A stretch of DNA of 64,000 nt from Pseudodesulfovibrio hydrargyri (GCF_001874525.1 NZ_LKAQ01000004.1:1044937-1108936); one strand, 5' to 3'; counted from the stretch's first letter, positions 7,925 to 16,650 are shown. Notes: generated from the sequence alone by a model not told the origin. Numbers and translations: made by a program.

Positions 7925-8674
7925 ATGCATTACTTGAAATACGTTCTGTCCGTTGCCGCCGTCTGTCTCGTCCTTGCCGGGGGCTGGCCGGCGTCAGCCA
8001 TGGACGCCGGGGAAGTGCTCCTGGCCGTGGACCGCAACCTCGCCCCGGTCAGCTACGAATCCTACCGCAAGCTCATCAACATCGAGCCGGACGGGAGCAA
8101 AAGGGAATACGTCCTCTACACCATCAAGAAAGGCCAGGATATGGTGGCCTCCGTCTTCCTGGAGCCTTCCAGCGACAAGGGACGCGGGACCTTGCGCCTG
8201 GGCGACAACATGTGGCTCCACATTCCGAGCGTGGCCAAGCCGGTCAGGATAACCAGCCTCCAATCGGTAACGGGTGGCATCTTCAACAATGCCGATATCA
8301 TGCGCCTAGACTACAGCGCCGAATATACGCCCGAATCCTTGGAGGAAAGCGGTGACGCCTATTTGCTTCGCCTGAAGGCGAAGACCAACGAGGTTGCCTA
8401 CGACAGGCTGGAGATGCTGGTGGCCAAGGACCGGTTGGTTCCGACGGAGATCAAGTGTCTCGCGGCGTCCGGGATGCTGATCAAGACCCTGCATTTCAAG
8501 AAGATGACCGATTTCGGCGGCGGGTTCGTCCGCCCGGCCATTGTCGAGACGGACAGCCCGCTCCACAAGGGGTACCTCTCGGTGATGATCTTCGCCCGGA
8601 TGAAGGCCAGGGATTTCTCGGATGAAGTCTTCACCCTCAACTACCTGCCGCGGATTGAAACCCTTCGTCAGTGA
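7925..8674 (+). CDS. LolA-like outer-membrane lipoprotein-sorting protein
   Basis: The 249-residue protein has a signal peptide (VLSVAAVCLVLAGGWPASA, cleavage near residue 25) and a beta-rich periplasmic domain with LWxHIPSVAKPVRI and YDRLEMLVAKDRLVPTEI strands, typical of the LolA-like outer-membrane lipoprotein-sorting family. Such proteins accompany MacB/LolE-type ABC pairs and carry a lipid-like cargo. ATG 7925 is preferred (TGAGGA 9-10 nt upstream) over ATG 7910. It joins the next gene by TGATG overlap. Confidence 0.8.
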   Translation: MHYLKYVLSVAAVCLVLAGGWPASAMDAGEVLLAVDRNLAPVSYESYRKLINIEPDGSKREYVLYTIKKGQDMVASVFLEPSSDKGRGTLRLGDNMWLHIPSVAKPVRITSLQSVTGGIFNNADIMRLDYSAEYTPESLEESGDAYLLRLKAKTNEVAYDRLEMLVAKDRLVPTEIKCLAASGMLIKTLHFKKMTDFGGGFVRPAIVETDSPLHKGYLSVMIFARMKARDFSDEVFTLNYLPRIETLRQ

Positions 8675-10071
8675 TGGCGGGAAACGGAATGACGAAAGCA
8701 GGTACATGGCTCGGGCCGTTCTTCTGCATGGCGCTCATCCTGGCTGCCTCGGCTTCGGCCCTTGCCCAGGATGAGCCCCTGTATGATGCGGATTTTGATA
8801 TTTCCGCGACGGAAGAAAAGCACTTCGAGTTCTGGGGGCAGGCCGAGCTTCGGATGTACGAACGTCTTCTGAACAGGGATTCTGCGGTGTACGAGCAACG
8901 CTTCTTCGATTCCCCGAAGGACGAACTCCAGGCGGACCTGCTGTTCCAGCTCAAGCCCGAACTATCCCTGAAGTACGAGACGTTCGGGTTCTATGCCCGC
9001 CCGCGCGCCGACGTCGGATGGAGCCAGTTGCCCCTGTCGGCGGCCAGTGAACCGGACGAACCGTCGGAACGGTTTTTCAAGGACGACAAGCATTGGGCCG
9101 GGGAGGTCATGCTTGAGGAAGGCGTGGCCGCCTGGAGGCCGGACCCGAGATTCACGCTGGAAGCCGGGAAAAAGGTCCTCAAATGGGGCAAGGGATATGC
9201 CTGGAACCCCGTGAGCTTCGCCAGCCGTCCCAAGGACGTGGACGACCCGGACCAGAGCCGCGAGGGCTACGTCATGAGCGTCGCCGACGCCATCTTCAGT
9301 TTTGACGGTCCACTGAAGACGTTTGCGTTCACTCCGGTAGTTGTTCCCGTATGGGAGCGGGTAAACACGGGGCTGGCCTCGGATGACAGCGTTCTCTACG
9401 GGGGGAAGCTCTACTTCCTGCTTTCCGATGTGGACCTAGACGTCATGGTCATGGCCGGAGACTATTATGATACGTCCCTCGGCTTCGACTTTGCTATGAA
9501 CCTCACCGACAATTTCGCCATCCACGGCGAAACGGCGGTCCGGTTGGGCTACGAGAAGACGGTGTTCCACGATGACGGAACCCGCAGCGTTGACAAATAC
9601 GACGCTTGGAGCTTTCTTCTTGGTGCCCGATACCTGACCGAGGACGAAACGACCTATCTCCTTGAATATTACCACAACGGAGAGGGGTACACCGCTTCGC
9701 AACTAGAAACCTACTACGACTATGTCCACACGGCGTACGACACGTATCAGGCCACGGGGAACGCCGCCGACCTGAATAAAAGCAAAAAGGTATCGTCCGA
9801 TTACAACCGGAGCAGCGTCGGGCAGGACTATCTATATTTCCGCGTGTCCCAAAAAGAACCTTTCGACATCCTCTACCTGAACACGACAGCGACCGTGATC
9901 ATGAACCTCGGGGATCGAAGCCTCTCCCTCAACCCCGAAGCGTCCTACATGCTCACGTCCGACATCGAGTTGAGGCCCCGCCTCATCCTGCCGATCGGGG
10001 GCTCCGACACCGAGTTCGGCAACAAGCTCAACGCAGCCAAGGGCGAACTCCGGTGCGTGTACTATTTTTGA
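8674..10071 (+). CDS. outer-membrane beta-barrel protein of the LolA-like/ABC module
   Basis: The 465-residue protein has a cleavable signal peptide (ending SASALAQ) and many alternating hydrophobic/aromatic strands, ending in aromatic YYF, the usual C-terminal outer-membrane beta-signal. Conserved-looking W/K/G motifs (AGKKVLKWGKGYAWNPVSF) resemble barrels that partner LolA-like proteins in other proteobacteria. It is the last gene of the envelope operon and could be the exit or acceptor for the exported substrate. ATG 8674 overlaps the preceding stop; ATG 8689 is an alternative. Confidence 0.72.
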   Translation: MAGNGMTKAGTWLGPFFCMALILAASASALAQDEPLYDADFDISATEEKHFEFWGQAELRMYERLLNRDSAVYEQRFFDSPKDELQADLLFQLKPELSLKYETFGFYARPRADVGWSQLPLSAASEPDEPSERFFKDDKHWAGEVMLEEGVAAWRPDPRFTLEAGKKVLKWGKGYAWNPVSFASRPKDVDDPDQSREGYVMSVADAIFSFDGPLKTFAFTPVVVPVWERVNTGLASDDSVLYGGKLYFLLSDVDLDVMVMAGDYYDTSLGFDFAMNLTDNFAIHGETAVRLGYEKTVFHDDGTRSVDKYDAWSFLLGARYLTEDETTYLLEYYHNGEGYTASQLETYYDYVHTAYDTYQATGNAADLNKSKKVSSDYNRSSVGQDYLYFRVSQKEPFDILYLNTTATVIMNLGDRSLSLNPEASYMLTSDIELRPRLILPIGGSDTEFGNKLNAAKGELRCVYYF

Positions 10072-10515
10072 TCCGAACACCGAATTATTGAGCTTGCACC
10101 AATTCCCCCCCCGTTTCTCTTTCCGGCAAATTTTGCGTGTCACCCAAGTGTCATTTTCAACGGCAACTATGGTTTTTGTGGTGAATATGGCGTCTTCAAC
10201 CCATTGAAATAACGTAGGTAAGCAACCTTCCGGTTGATTGTTTACGGCCTTTCACGCCGTTAACAAGAATTCAAAGTGGATCTCATCACTGGTCGACCAG
10301 CACGTTTCCATGACCGAGTGCAGCGCGCCGACTGTCCGTGAACGTGTTCTCAGCATTCTTGAGCGCAAGCGACAAGGTCTACTGCACCTGTGTCAATGAT
10401 GGAAAATTATCATTGGCACAGGGTTTGCCCGCAACAGCGTATCTGTTTGAAACCTTGAGCCAGAGGGCCGGAGGGGATACAAGAGCGCCAAGATCAACTA
10501 ATCCTTGGGGCCCAC
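10072..10515. other. gene-free AT-richer interval with a 14-bp inverted repeat
   Basis: No convincing gene is seen. The main structure is the inverted repeat 10387-10400/10409-10422. The rest is mixed composition and may hold the promoter of the nuclease gene and the terminator of the envelope operon, but no T-tract hairpin is evident. Confidence 0.4.
10387..10422. repeat. inverted repeat (operator or hairpin candidate)
   Basis: CCTGTGTCAATGAT (10387-10400) pairs with ATCATTGGCACAGG (10409-10422), one mismatch and an 8-base AT-rich spacer. It lies about 95 bp upstream of the nuclease gene. It could be a protein-binding dyad or a transcript hairpin. Confidence 0.45.
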
Positions 10516-11193
10516 ATGGCTAATAGATTTCTCTCGATCCTACTCCTAATCCTTCTTTTTTTCACCGGCCTGTCTCACGCTTTCATGGGCAAAGTCGTCG
10601 GGGTAGCTGATGGCGATACCATCACGGTGTTGGCCGAAGGGAATACGACCATCAAGGTTCGGCTCTACGGCATCGATGCCCCCGAGAGCAGGCAGGACTT
10701 CGGCAACAAAGCCAAGCAGAATCTTACATCGCTGGTATTCGGTAAGATCGTTGACATGGAGCCCATGGCCCAGGACAGGTACGGTCGGACCGTCGCCCAC
10801 ATCTTCGTTGATGACCAAGACGTGTGTGAAGCCCTTGTGCGAGCGGGCATGGCCTGGGTTTACCTCATTTACTGCCGAGAAAAGCCCACATGTGACAACT
10901 GGCTTATGTTTGAGCAAAAGGCCAGAGTTGCGGGCGTGGGCCTGTGGGCCAGTCCGTCACCGCAAGCACCTTGGGAGTGGCGACGGGGAGGTGGGGTTAA
11001 GGGTGACGCGCTTGCTCCTGCACCCAAATACCAAGCCGCCTCGGGCACTGTGTATCATGGAAACATCAGCAGTCACGTTTTTCACCGGCCTGGATGTCGC
11101 CACTACGACTGCAAGAACTGCGTTGAAAACTTCGAGAAGCGCAAGGATGCGATTCGGGCTGGGTACAAACCCTGCCAGATATGCAGCCCCTGA
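10516..11193 (+). CDS. secreted thermonuclease (SNase)-like protein with Cys-rich tail
   Basis: The 225-residue protein has a signal peptide (LSILLLILLFFTGLSHAF) and the SNase OB-fold with VRLYGIDAPES, DRYGR and EALVRAGMAWVY, covering the usual catalytic Arg/Asp/Glu set. After a short linker comes a C-terminal block HRPGCRHYDCKNC to YKPCQICSP, resembling small zinc-binding Ada-type modules found at the end of many such nucleases. It should act in the periplasm or outside on DNA/RNA. It lies on the island near the recombinase. Confidence 0.85.
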   Translation: MANRFLSILLLILLFFTGLSHAFMGKVVGVADGDTITVLAEGNTTIKVRLYGIDAPESRQDFGNKAKQNLTSLVFGKIVDMEPMAQDRYGRTVAHIFVDDQDVCEALVRAGMAWVYLIYCREKPTCDNWLMFEQKARVAGVGLWASPSPQAPWEWRRGGGVKGDALAPAPKYQAASGTVYHGNISSHVFHRPGCRHYDCKNCVENFEKRKDAIRAGYKPCQICSP

Positions 11194-11270
11194 CCCCTAG
11201 AGTGGCTTCCTTCATCAGGGCAAGGGCATCAGGTACAGCATTGTGCGGGGATGAGCATGAAGAAGAAATT

Positions 11271-11483
11271 ATGCAAGACCAACGAACGTCGGCCATGGGA
11301 TGTGCTCAACTGCTCAAAATCATGCTACCTGGCAGCGCCCCGTGGAAGCAGGCCAAGATGAAACGCCACGAATTCGAGGCACTCCTCCTTGAGATGCCCG
11401 ACGGGTTCACGGAATATGTCTCCAAGGAAGCCGAGGTCGAGAGGCTGCTTGAGGCCGTGTTCGGCAAGGACAGATTGAAGTGA
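11271..11483 (+). CDS. hypothetical protein (70 aa)
   Basis: The reading frame is open from 11181, but the coding-like portion begins at ATG 11271 after a purine-rich GAAGAAGAA stretch. The product (MQDQRTSAMGCAQLLKIMLP to LEAVFGKDRLK) is small, helical and charged, with no recognised family. It sits between the nuclease and the convergent recombinase on the island. Confidence 0.45.
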   Translation: MQDQRTSAMGCAQLLKIMLPGSAPWKQAKMKRHEFEALLLEMPDGFTEYVSKEAEVERLLEAVFGKDRLK

Positions 11484-11608
11484 GGAGTGGCGGTTACCAT
11501 GCGGCAACCTCCTGAATTGCCCAAAGAAGACCCAAAAAGCCATTTCCAGCACAGGGCAAGGAGAATTGAACGCCTCAAGGGTCTTTCTGTGGAAAATGTA
11601 GCCGGTTT

Positions 11609-13393
11609 TTACAGTTGCTTTGATCGAGTAGCTATCCACTTTTGCAAGTCCTCAAGATCCCAGTCATAGTGTGTCTGCTCCGGTGGAGCGGGAGTTCCAT
11701 CTAGCTTAACAAATGGACCACCTGCTACAATGGATTCAGGCGGTACGGATTTTTTATAAATGAATCTTTGCCAGACGACCTTTTCATTTACTCTTCGTGG
11801 CGGTGGACAGAAACATGCATAATATAGGGTCCTGTCAGGCATATCTGTATGTTCGCCACCGATTTCAAAAACAGCTACCCGATCTGGGAAAAAAGTAATT
11901 TTGCGGACAACCCGTCTCAACTCGGCGGTCAACTCCCCGCGAAGTCTTGACGCTTCTTCTTCATCTGCATTTTTCAACTTTTCGGCCAAGGCCGTGATGT
12001 TGGACTGCCTTTTTTTGATAGACGGCTTTACCTGGCTTTCTGCAAGTCGATCTTCAAGGTCTAGGATTCTTTCCTTACAACCCCTAACGTCCTCGTGCAT
12101 GTCCCGGATGCGTTGCTCGACTTGCGGGATGGAGTCGGCCCCGAAAGACTCGACTAGCTTGTCCAAGGTTCTCGTGCTTTCCGCTAGTTCGGCTTGCGCC
12201 TTTTTCAGTTCCTCCTGAAGGTCCGGCTTATGGATTGTCTTTTCCTCGCCGATGGAGTCCAGGTCGATTTCTCGCAGGAGGCCATCAAGGAGCGCTTGTT
12301 CAATCCGGGCATACTGGTGGAATGAGGCGTGTTCACAGTTCGTCCCGCGACTCCGGCCATCACAAACGAGATATTTGTCTTTGGGACGGGCAGTGCGCAA
12401 ACGCATGGCACACCCACACAATCCGCAACGAGCGACTTTCCTGAAAATATTGGTCACAAACCCCTTTTTCCCCTTCCCTCCCGTGTCGGGCTTCAATTTC
12501 CTCCGCTTGGAAGCAGCCCTTGCCCTAAGCCATGTCTCCTCGTCAATCACCCGGGGCCAGTAGCCATGTACGGGGTCGCCGAACGGAACCCGCTTCCCCC
12601 CTTGGCGTTTACCACCAGTGTACGGCTGGTATTCACCTAAAACCGATCTTTCATCGACGATTTTGCCAACGTATGAAGCCGACCAACCATTCTTGGAACG
12701 GCCCCAAGTCGGAATCTTCTCTTCGTTAAAACGCATGGCGATCATGCGTCTTCCGTACCCGGTGATCGTCTCCGCGAACATCCGCTTGATTAACTCAGCC
12801 CTTTCCGGGATCAGGATGTATTTGCCCTGGTCAGCGGAATACTCGACCCACGCCGGATGGAGACCGCCGATCGGGACCCCCCTTTTAGCCAAACGGTGCT
12901 TGTTGTCCCACATCGCACCGAGCCGTTCGGATTTCCGCTCGGACTCCTCGTTCGCCCTCGCCATGATCCCGAGGCAAATTAGCAGATCACTGAAATTGTC
13001 GTTGATGTTCTCGTGAGTGTATGTTTTCCCGTTTTCAAGAGTATGGATTTTTATGCCCGCGCGGACGATCTCACGGAAAACGTCGAAAGCGTCCAGAACC
13101 TTGGCGCGGGAAATTCGGTCCAACGACTCGACGACTAGGACCGAACCGCATGGGATTTTGCTTTCGCGAACAAGAGACAGAAACTGTCCCAGCGCCCCTT
13201 CGGTGACGTTGGCCGAGGTGTATGCCGAAACACCAAGGTCCCGCAGATCATCATCGAGAACAAGCCCGTTGGCTTTCACGTATCTATGTGTCGCCTCAAG
13301 TTGCCTTCGCAAGCTGTCGCCATGAAGCTGTTTTTTTGACGACATCCTTATATAGCTGTATGCCTTTGTTTTTTTCTTGTTTGATTTTGACAT
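11609..13393 (-). CDS. large serine recombinase/integrase
   Basis: The 594-residue protein begins with a serine-resolvase domain: YSYIRMSS with catalytic Ser18, EATHRYVKANG, VESLDRISR. It is followed by a recombinase domain (PIGGLHPAWVEY to GKIVDERSVLGEYQPY), a zinc ribbon (CGLCGC and CDGRSRGTNCEH) and a coiled coil (LQEELKKAQAELAESTRTL). This is the large serine integrase plan used by phages and integrative elements. Starts at 13402 or TTG 13429 are alternatives. The gene begins about 40 bp from the point where comM sequence resumes, marking the right end of an integrated island. Confidence 0.93.
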   Translation of the reverse strand: MSKSNKKKTKAYSYIRMSSKKQLHGDSLRRQLEATHRYVKANGLVLDDDLRDLGVSAYTSANVTEGALGQFLSLVRESKIPCGSVLVVESLDRISRAKVLDAFDVFREIVRAGIKIHTLENGKTYTHENINDNFSDLLICLGIMARANEESERKSERLGAMWDNKHRLAKRGVPIGGLHPAWVEYSADQGKYILIPERAELIKRMFAETITGYGRRMIAMRFNEEKIPTWGRSKNGWSASYVGKIVDERSVLGEYQPYTGGKRQGGKRVPFGDPVHGYWPRVIDEETWLRARAASKRRKLKPDTGGKGKKGFVTNIFRKVARCGLCGCAMRLRTARPKDKYLVCDGRSRGTNCEHASFHQYARIEQALLDGLLREIDLDSIGEEKTIHKPDLQEELKKAQAELAESTRTLDKLVESFGADSIPQVEQRIRDMHEDVRGCKERILDLEDRLAESQVKPSIKKRQSNITALAEKLKNADEEEASRLRGELTAELRRVVRKITFFPDRVAVFEIGGEHTDMPDRTLYYACFCPPPRRVNEKVVWQRFIYKKSVPPESIVAGGPFVKLDGTPAPPEQTHYDWDLEDLQKWIATRSKQL

Positions 13394-13424
13394 GTCTAGC
13401 ATGTTAATATGTTGTCCAAATAAA

Positions 13425-13440
13425 AACAAGTCCCTGCCCC
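13425..13440. other. probable right attachment junction (island/comM)
   Basis: Similarity to ComM starts at 13432 with codons for PCPCGYLSDATHPC; the preceding codon is AGT where Asn is expected. The recombinase start lies just to the left. The crossover should therefore be in or next to CCCTGCCCCTGCGG. The matching left junction is outside the window. Confidence 0.55.
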
Positions 13441-13914
13441 TGCGGCTACCTGTCCGACGCGACCCACCCCTGCTCCTGCTCGCCGCTGGCCGTGCAGCGC
13501 TATCGAAGCAAGATATCCGGCCCGCTCCTGGACCGCATCGACCTGCACGTGGACGTGCCCGCCGTACCCTACGAAGACCTGCGCCAGACCCGCTCCGAAA
13601 TGGACTCCACCACCATGCGCGCTCGCATCCTTCAGGCCCGGCAAATCCAGGCCGATCGTTTCGCAGGCCGCCACTTCTCCCTCAACGCCGAACTCGACGG
13701 CGCGGCTCTGGAGGAATTCTGCGCCCTGGGCGAGGCCGAACACCGCTTCCTGCGCCAGGCCGTCGAAACCCTGGGCCTGTCCGCCCGCGCCTACACCCGC
13801 ATCCTGCGCATCAGCAGGACCATCGCCGACCTCGCCCAAGCCGACAGCATCGGGCCCGACCACCTGGCCGAAGCCATCAACTACCGCAGCATGGACAGGG
13901 AAGGCGCGAGCTAG
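13432..13914 (+). pseudogene. comM: comM/yifB (Mg-chelatase-like AAA ATPase) 3' fragment interrupted by the island
   Basis: The frame encodes about 160 residues from PCPCGYLSD through GPLLDRIDLHVDVPAV to the C-terminal Mg-chelatase helical domain (AYTRILRISRTIADL). Intact ComM/YifB is about 500 residues, so the N-terminal two thirds, including Walker A, are missing here and presumably lie at the other end of the island. ComM is a hexameric helicase aiding branch migration in natural transformation. There is a start-like ATG at 13492, but a product without Walker A would not be an active ATPase. Confidence 0.88.
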
Positions 13915-14573
13915 ACTGGGCCGGGGAGGCCTCCGGCGGGCCCTCGCCGGGCGGGCGTCTCCGACGGCCGGGGCGCTGCCCCGGACCCCGCCAGGGGGAA
14001 CCCTTTGAAAAGGGTTGCCCCCTGGACCCCCTCCCAAACTTTTTGGGTGCCTTCGGCAAGTGCGTGCGGTCGCGGGGATGGGGGGATTGTGTTGTGGGAG
14101 GGCGTTCTTTGTATGGGGGAGGCTGAGCGCGGCTGTGCGGTGTCCCGAAGGGATCGCGCCGGACGTCCACGGGGTCTGGAGGGCCGCCCGGCGCGATCCC
14201 TTCGGGACGGTTGCCAACGCCGCAGGCGGGCGTGGACGGAACTCGATAAAATGGTTTTGCGGCGTTTTCGGGCGGCGTATTTCTTAACGGGCTAGTCCCT
14301 TCCCCAATAGAAAAATCCGCGATTCCGGGCAGAAAAAACGGCGCGCTTCTTTTGGTGAAGAAGCACGCCGTTTCATCCGTTTTTTCTGGCCGAAATCGCA
14401 CACCGGCACGGCGGAAGGCGTCCAGAGCCAGCCTTCCGCGCTCGCACGTCTCTGAGCGAAGCGAACATGGGATTCTTAAGGCCCTCGGCCTTAAGCGGGT
14501 CCAGGGCAGCGCCCTGGTCTCCCCGAAGGGGCCGCCGGAGGCCTCCCCTTAACGACCAATATGGAGCAACCGC
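13915..14573. repeat. intergenic composite repeat block
   Basis: This gene-free block holds a repeat copy at about 13922-14062: a GC-rich palindromic CCTCCGGCGGGCCCTCGCC section, an AACCCTTTGAAAAGGGTT hairpin and a CTCCCAAACTTTTTGGG box. A second repeat type follows at about 14137-14275, with CCGAAGGGATCGCGCC paired to GGCGCGATCCCTTCGG and then the TTGCCAACGCCGCAGGCGGG motif. A third GC palindrome lies at about 14480-14550. Close copies occur elsewhere in the window. Confidence 0.75.
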
Positions 14574-15212
14574 CTAGCTGACGGGGTCGGACATGGCCAG
14601 GCGGATGCCGAGGCCGATGAACAGGGTGCCGGCGGCGCGTTTGGCCCAGGTGCCGAAGGAGCCGCCTTTGCCGAGGCGGGCGGAGACGTGGGCGGCGGAC
14701 CATGCGTAGGCGAGGTTGACCAGGGTGCCGTTGATGGTGAAGACCACGCCGAGGAGCAGGAAGGCGAGCGGTTTGTTGGGCGCGTCCGTGGCCACGAACT
14801 GGGGCAGGAAGGCCATGAAGAACAGGGCGACCTTGGGGTTGAGGGCGTTGGTCCAGAACCCCTGGGAGTAGATTTTGCGCACGTTGACGCGGAAGAACTC
14901 GTTGTTGTCGGCGTCGTGGCCATCGCCGTTTTTGCGCCACATGGTCAGGCCGACCCAGATGAGGTAGGCCGCGCCCGCGTATTTGACCACGGAGAAGGCC
15001 ATGGCCGAGGTGGCCAGGATGGCGGACAGGCCGAGCGCGGCGGCGAAGACGTGGACGAAGCAGCCGGTGCCCACGCCCAGCGCGGCCACGGAGCCGATCC
15101 TCCAGCCGTGGGACGCGCCCCGGCTGACGATGTAGAAGACGTCCTGGCCCGGGGTGATGTTCAGGAGCAGGCCGGACAGGACGAAGAGGACGAAGTCGTG
15201 GACGCCGAACAT
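14574..15212 (-). CDS. LysE/RhtB family amino-acid exporter
   Basis: The 212-residue protein has six hydrophobic segments and the family signature near the start (SGLLLNITPGQDVFYIVSRG), GVGTGCFVHV in helix 2 and NPKVALFFMAFLPQF mid-protein. Members export amino acids or related metabolites, driven by proton motive force. A GGAG site precedes the ATG. It follows a PACE transporter gene in the same direction with almost no gap, suggesting a two-gene efflux unit. Confidence 0.9.
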   Translation of the reverse strand: MFGVHDFVLFVLSGLLLNITPGQDVFYIVSRGASHGWRIGSVAALGVGTGCFVHVFAAALGLSAILATSAMAFSVVKYAGAAYLIWVGLTMWRKNGDGHDADNNEFFRVNVRKIYSQGFWTNALNPKVALFFMAFLPQFVATDAPNKPLAFLLLGVVFTINGTLVNLAYAWSAAHVSARLGKGGSFGTWAKRAAGTLFIGLGIRLAMSDPVS

Positions 15213-15214
15213 GG

Positions 15215-15658
15215 CTAGTCTCCAGCGGTTTCCGTTGCGGGCGTGGCGGGCATGGGGAAGACCGCGTCATAGGCCCAGTTGTAGAGATAGGTATAGACCA
15301 GGAAGAAGCCGGTATAGCCGATGTCGGTGAGCAGGGCGGCCCACGGGGAGAGGTCGAGCCACCACATGATCAACGGCACGGTCAGCAGGGTCAGGGAGAC
15401 CTCGAAGCTGAGGGCATGCAAGGCGCGCAGCCAGGGCGGGCGCACGTTCAGCGGTCGGCCCAGGCGCAGCAGCAGGTGGTCGAAGGCCAGGTTGAACAGG
15501 TAGTTGCAGATCATGGCCGCGGCGGACATGGACACGGACAGCAGCCCCACGCGCAGCAGGTCGCGGCCCAGCGCCCAGGACGCCAGGGGCGTGCACAGGA
15601 TGAGCCCGAAGAGCTCGTAGAGCAGGGTGTGGCGGAGCCGGTCCGCATGGGTGCGCAT
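15215..15658 (-). CDS. PACE-family efflux transporter
   Basis: The 147-residue protein has four membrane helices made of two bacterial transmembrane pair units. It shows the early YELFGL with the conserved Glu and LSVSMSAAAMICNYLFNLAFD, then a second unit ending FLVYTYLYNWAYDAVFP. PACE proteins (AceI type) expel biocides and polyamines. It is adjacent to the LysE-family gene. Confidence 0.88.
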   Translation of the reverse strand: MRTHADRLRHTLLYELFGLILCTPLASWALGRDLLRVGLLSVSMSAAAMICNYLFNLAFDHLLLRLGRPLNVRPPWLRALHALSFEVSLTLLTVPLIMWWLDLSPWAALLTDIGYTGFFLVYTYLYNWAYDAVFPMPATPATETAGD

Positions 15659-15733
15659 GGCCCTGGTGATTACACCCGCCCGGCGCGGTTGTCCACGGTG
15701 CAGGGGAGGGGCGGGGATGGGGGCAGGCGGAGG

Positions 15734-16573
15734 TCAGTAGCTGTCGAAGTCGGGATAGGTGTGGCCCCATTTCTCGTAGATGGGCCTCAGCGCGTCCCGT
15801 TCATGCAGGGTGCGCATGCCGTCGTCGTACATCCTGACGACCCGGTTGGAGCGCGGGGTGGTGTTGAGCATGGGGTGGTAGGAGCGGCGGCCCGCCTTGC
15901 GGATGTCGAAGGCGCCGCGGTCGAACGCGGCCTCCTTGGCGAGGGAGTCCCGGATGAAGGCCATGTCGTCCACGTAGAAGTCCGAGCGCCCGAGCAGGAC
16001 CATTTCCAGACACTTGACCCCGGAGGCCATCTCGCGAATGCGCACGGGCACCGGGAAATCCCAGTCGTGATAAAACCCCTTCTGGGCGGCGATCTCCTTG
16101 CCGCGCAGGGACTCGGCCCCCTTCCACGGGCCGATCCGCTCCTTGTTGAAGAAGACGTGGTAGTCGTTGACGTACAGGGGGTATCGGGCCAGGCGCAGGG
16201 GCGGGTCGGCCCGGTCGTCGCAGAGCATCATGTCGGCCCAGCCCAGCCGGACCAACTCGTCGGCCCGTTCCGAGGGCACGTACTCGTGCCGCACCGTGAC
16301 CCCGTACAGGGCGAAGACCGCGTCCAGGACCTCGTGGTACAGCCCGGTGCCGTCCCTGTTGGTGAAGGTTTCCCAGGACGGACCGGCGGATACGACCTCG
16401 GTGATCCGTTCGGCGGGCTCCACGCCACGGGCGGAAGCGGGAAGCAGCAGCATCGCGAGCAGCGCAATGACGAGCGTTGGGATTCTCACCCGTCGAAGCT
16501 GGCTCGGAATCGTTCGGCGAGTCAATGATTTTTGGAGGGGTCTATATGGCCTCGGTGAAGTTTTTTTGGGCAT
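15734..16573 (-). CDS. periplasmic solute-binding protein (SBP family 3-like)
   Basis: The 279-residue product has a basic N-terminus and signal peptide (VIALLAMLLLPASARG), then two-lobed binding-protein elements: DGTGLYHEVLDAVFALYG, DMMLCDDRAD and SLRGKEIAAQKGFY. No ABC permease is adjacent. In this genus such stand-alone proteins are common and of unknown ligand. ATG 16573 is chosen; an upstream in-frame start at 16636 would overlap the divergent promoter. Confidence 0.75.
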   Translation of the reverse strand: MPKKTSPRPYRPLQKSLTRRTIPSQLRRVRIPTLVIALLAMLLLPASARGVEPAERITEVVSAGPSWETFTNRDGTGLYHEVLDAVFALYGVTVRHEYVPSERADELVRLGWADMMLCDDRADPPLRLARYPLYVNDYHVFFNKERIGPWKGAESLRGKEIAAQKGFYHDWDFPVPVRIREMASGVKCLEMVLLGRSDFYVDDMAFIRDSLAKEAAFDRGAFDIRKAGRRSYHPMLNTTPRSNRVVRMYDDGMRTLHERDALRPIYEKWGHTYPDFDSY

Positions 16574-16589
16574 ATGCTCATTTTTATCC

Positions 16590-16617
16590 TTGACTCCGGA
16601 AAACCTGAGCGTATCTT
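16590..16617 (+). promoter_or_regulatory. candidate sigma-70 promoter for the DUF134/NifX cluster
   Basis: TTGACT at 16590-16595, a 16-bp spacer and TATCTT at 16612-16617 lie 34 bp before the ATG at 16651, in the divergent interval with the binding-protein gene. Confidence 0.4.
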
Positions 16618-16650
16618 CATCTGTGTAAACGTTCATACAAGAGAGGGCCG

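Noticed and set aside
10338-10523. 61-codon frame upstream of the nuclease
   Set aside because: It runs through the inverted repeat, lacks a ribosome site and has no family.
13492-13914. Short comM fragment as an intact gene
   Set aside because: It lacks Walker A and the N-terminal lobe, and similarity starts exactly at the island junction.
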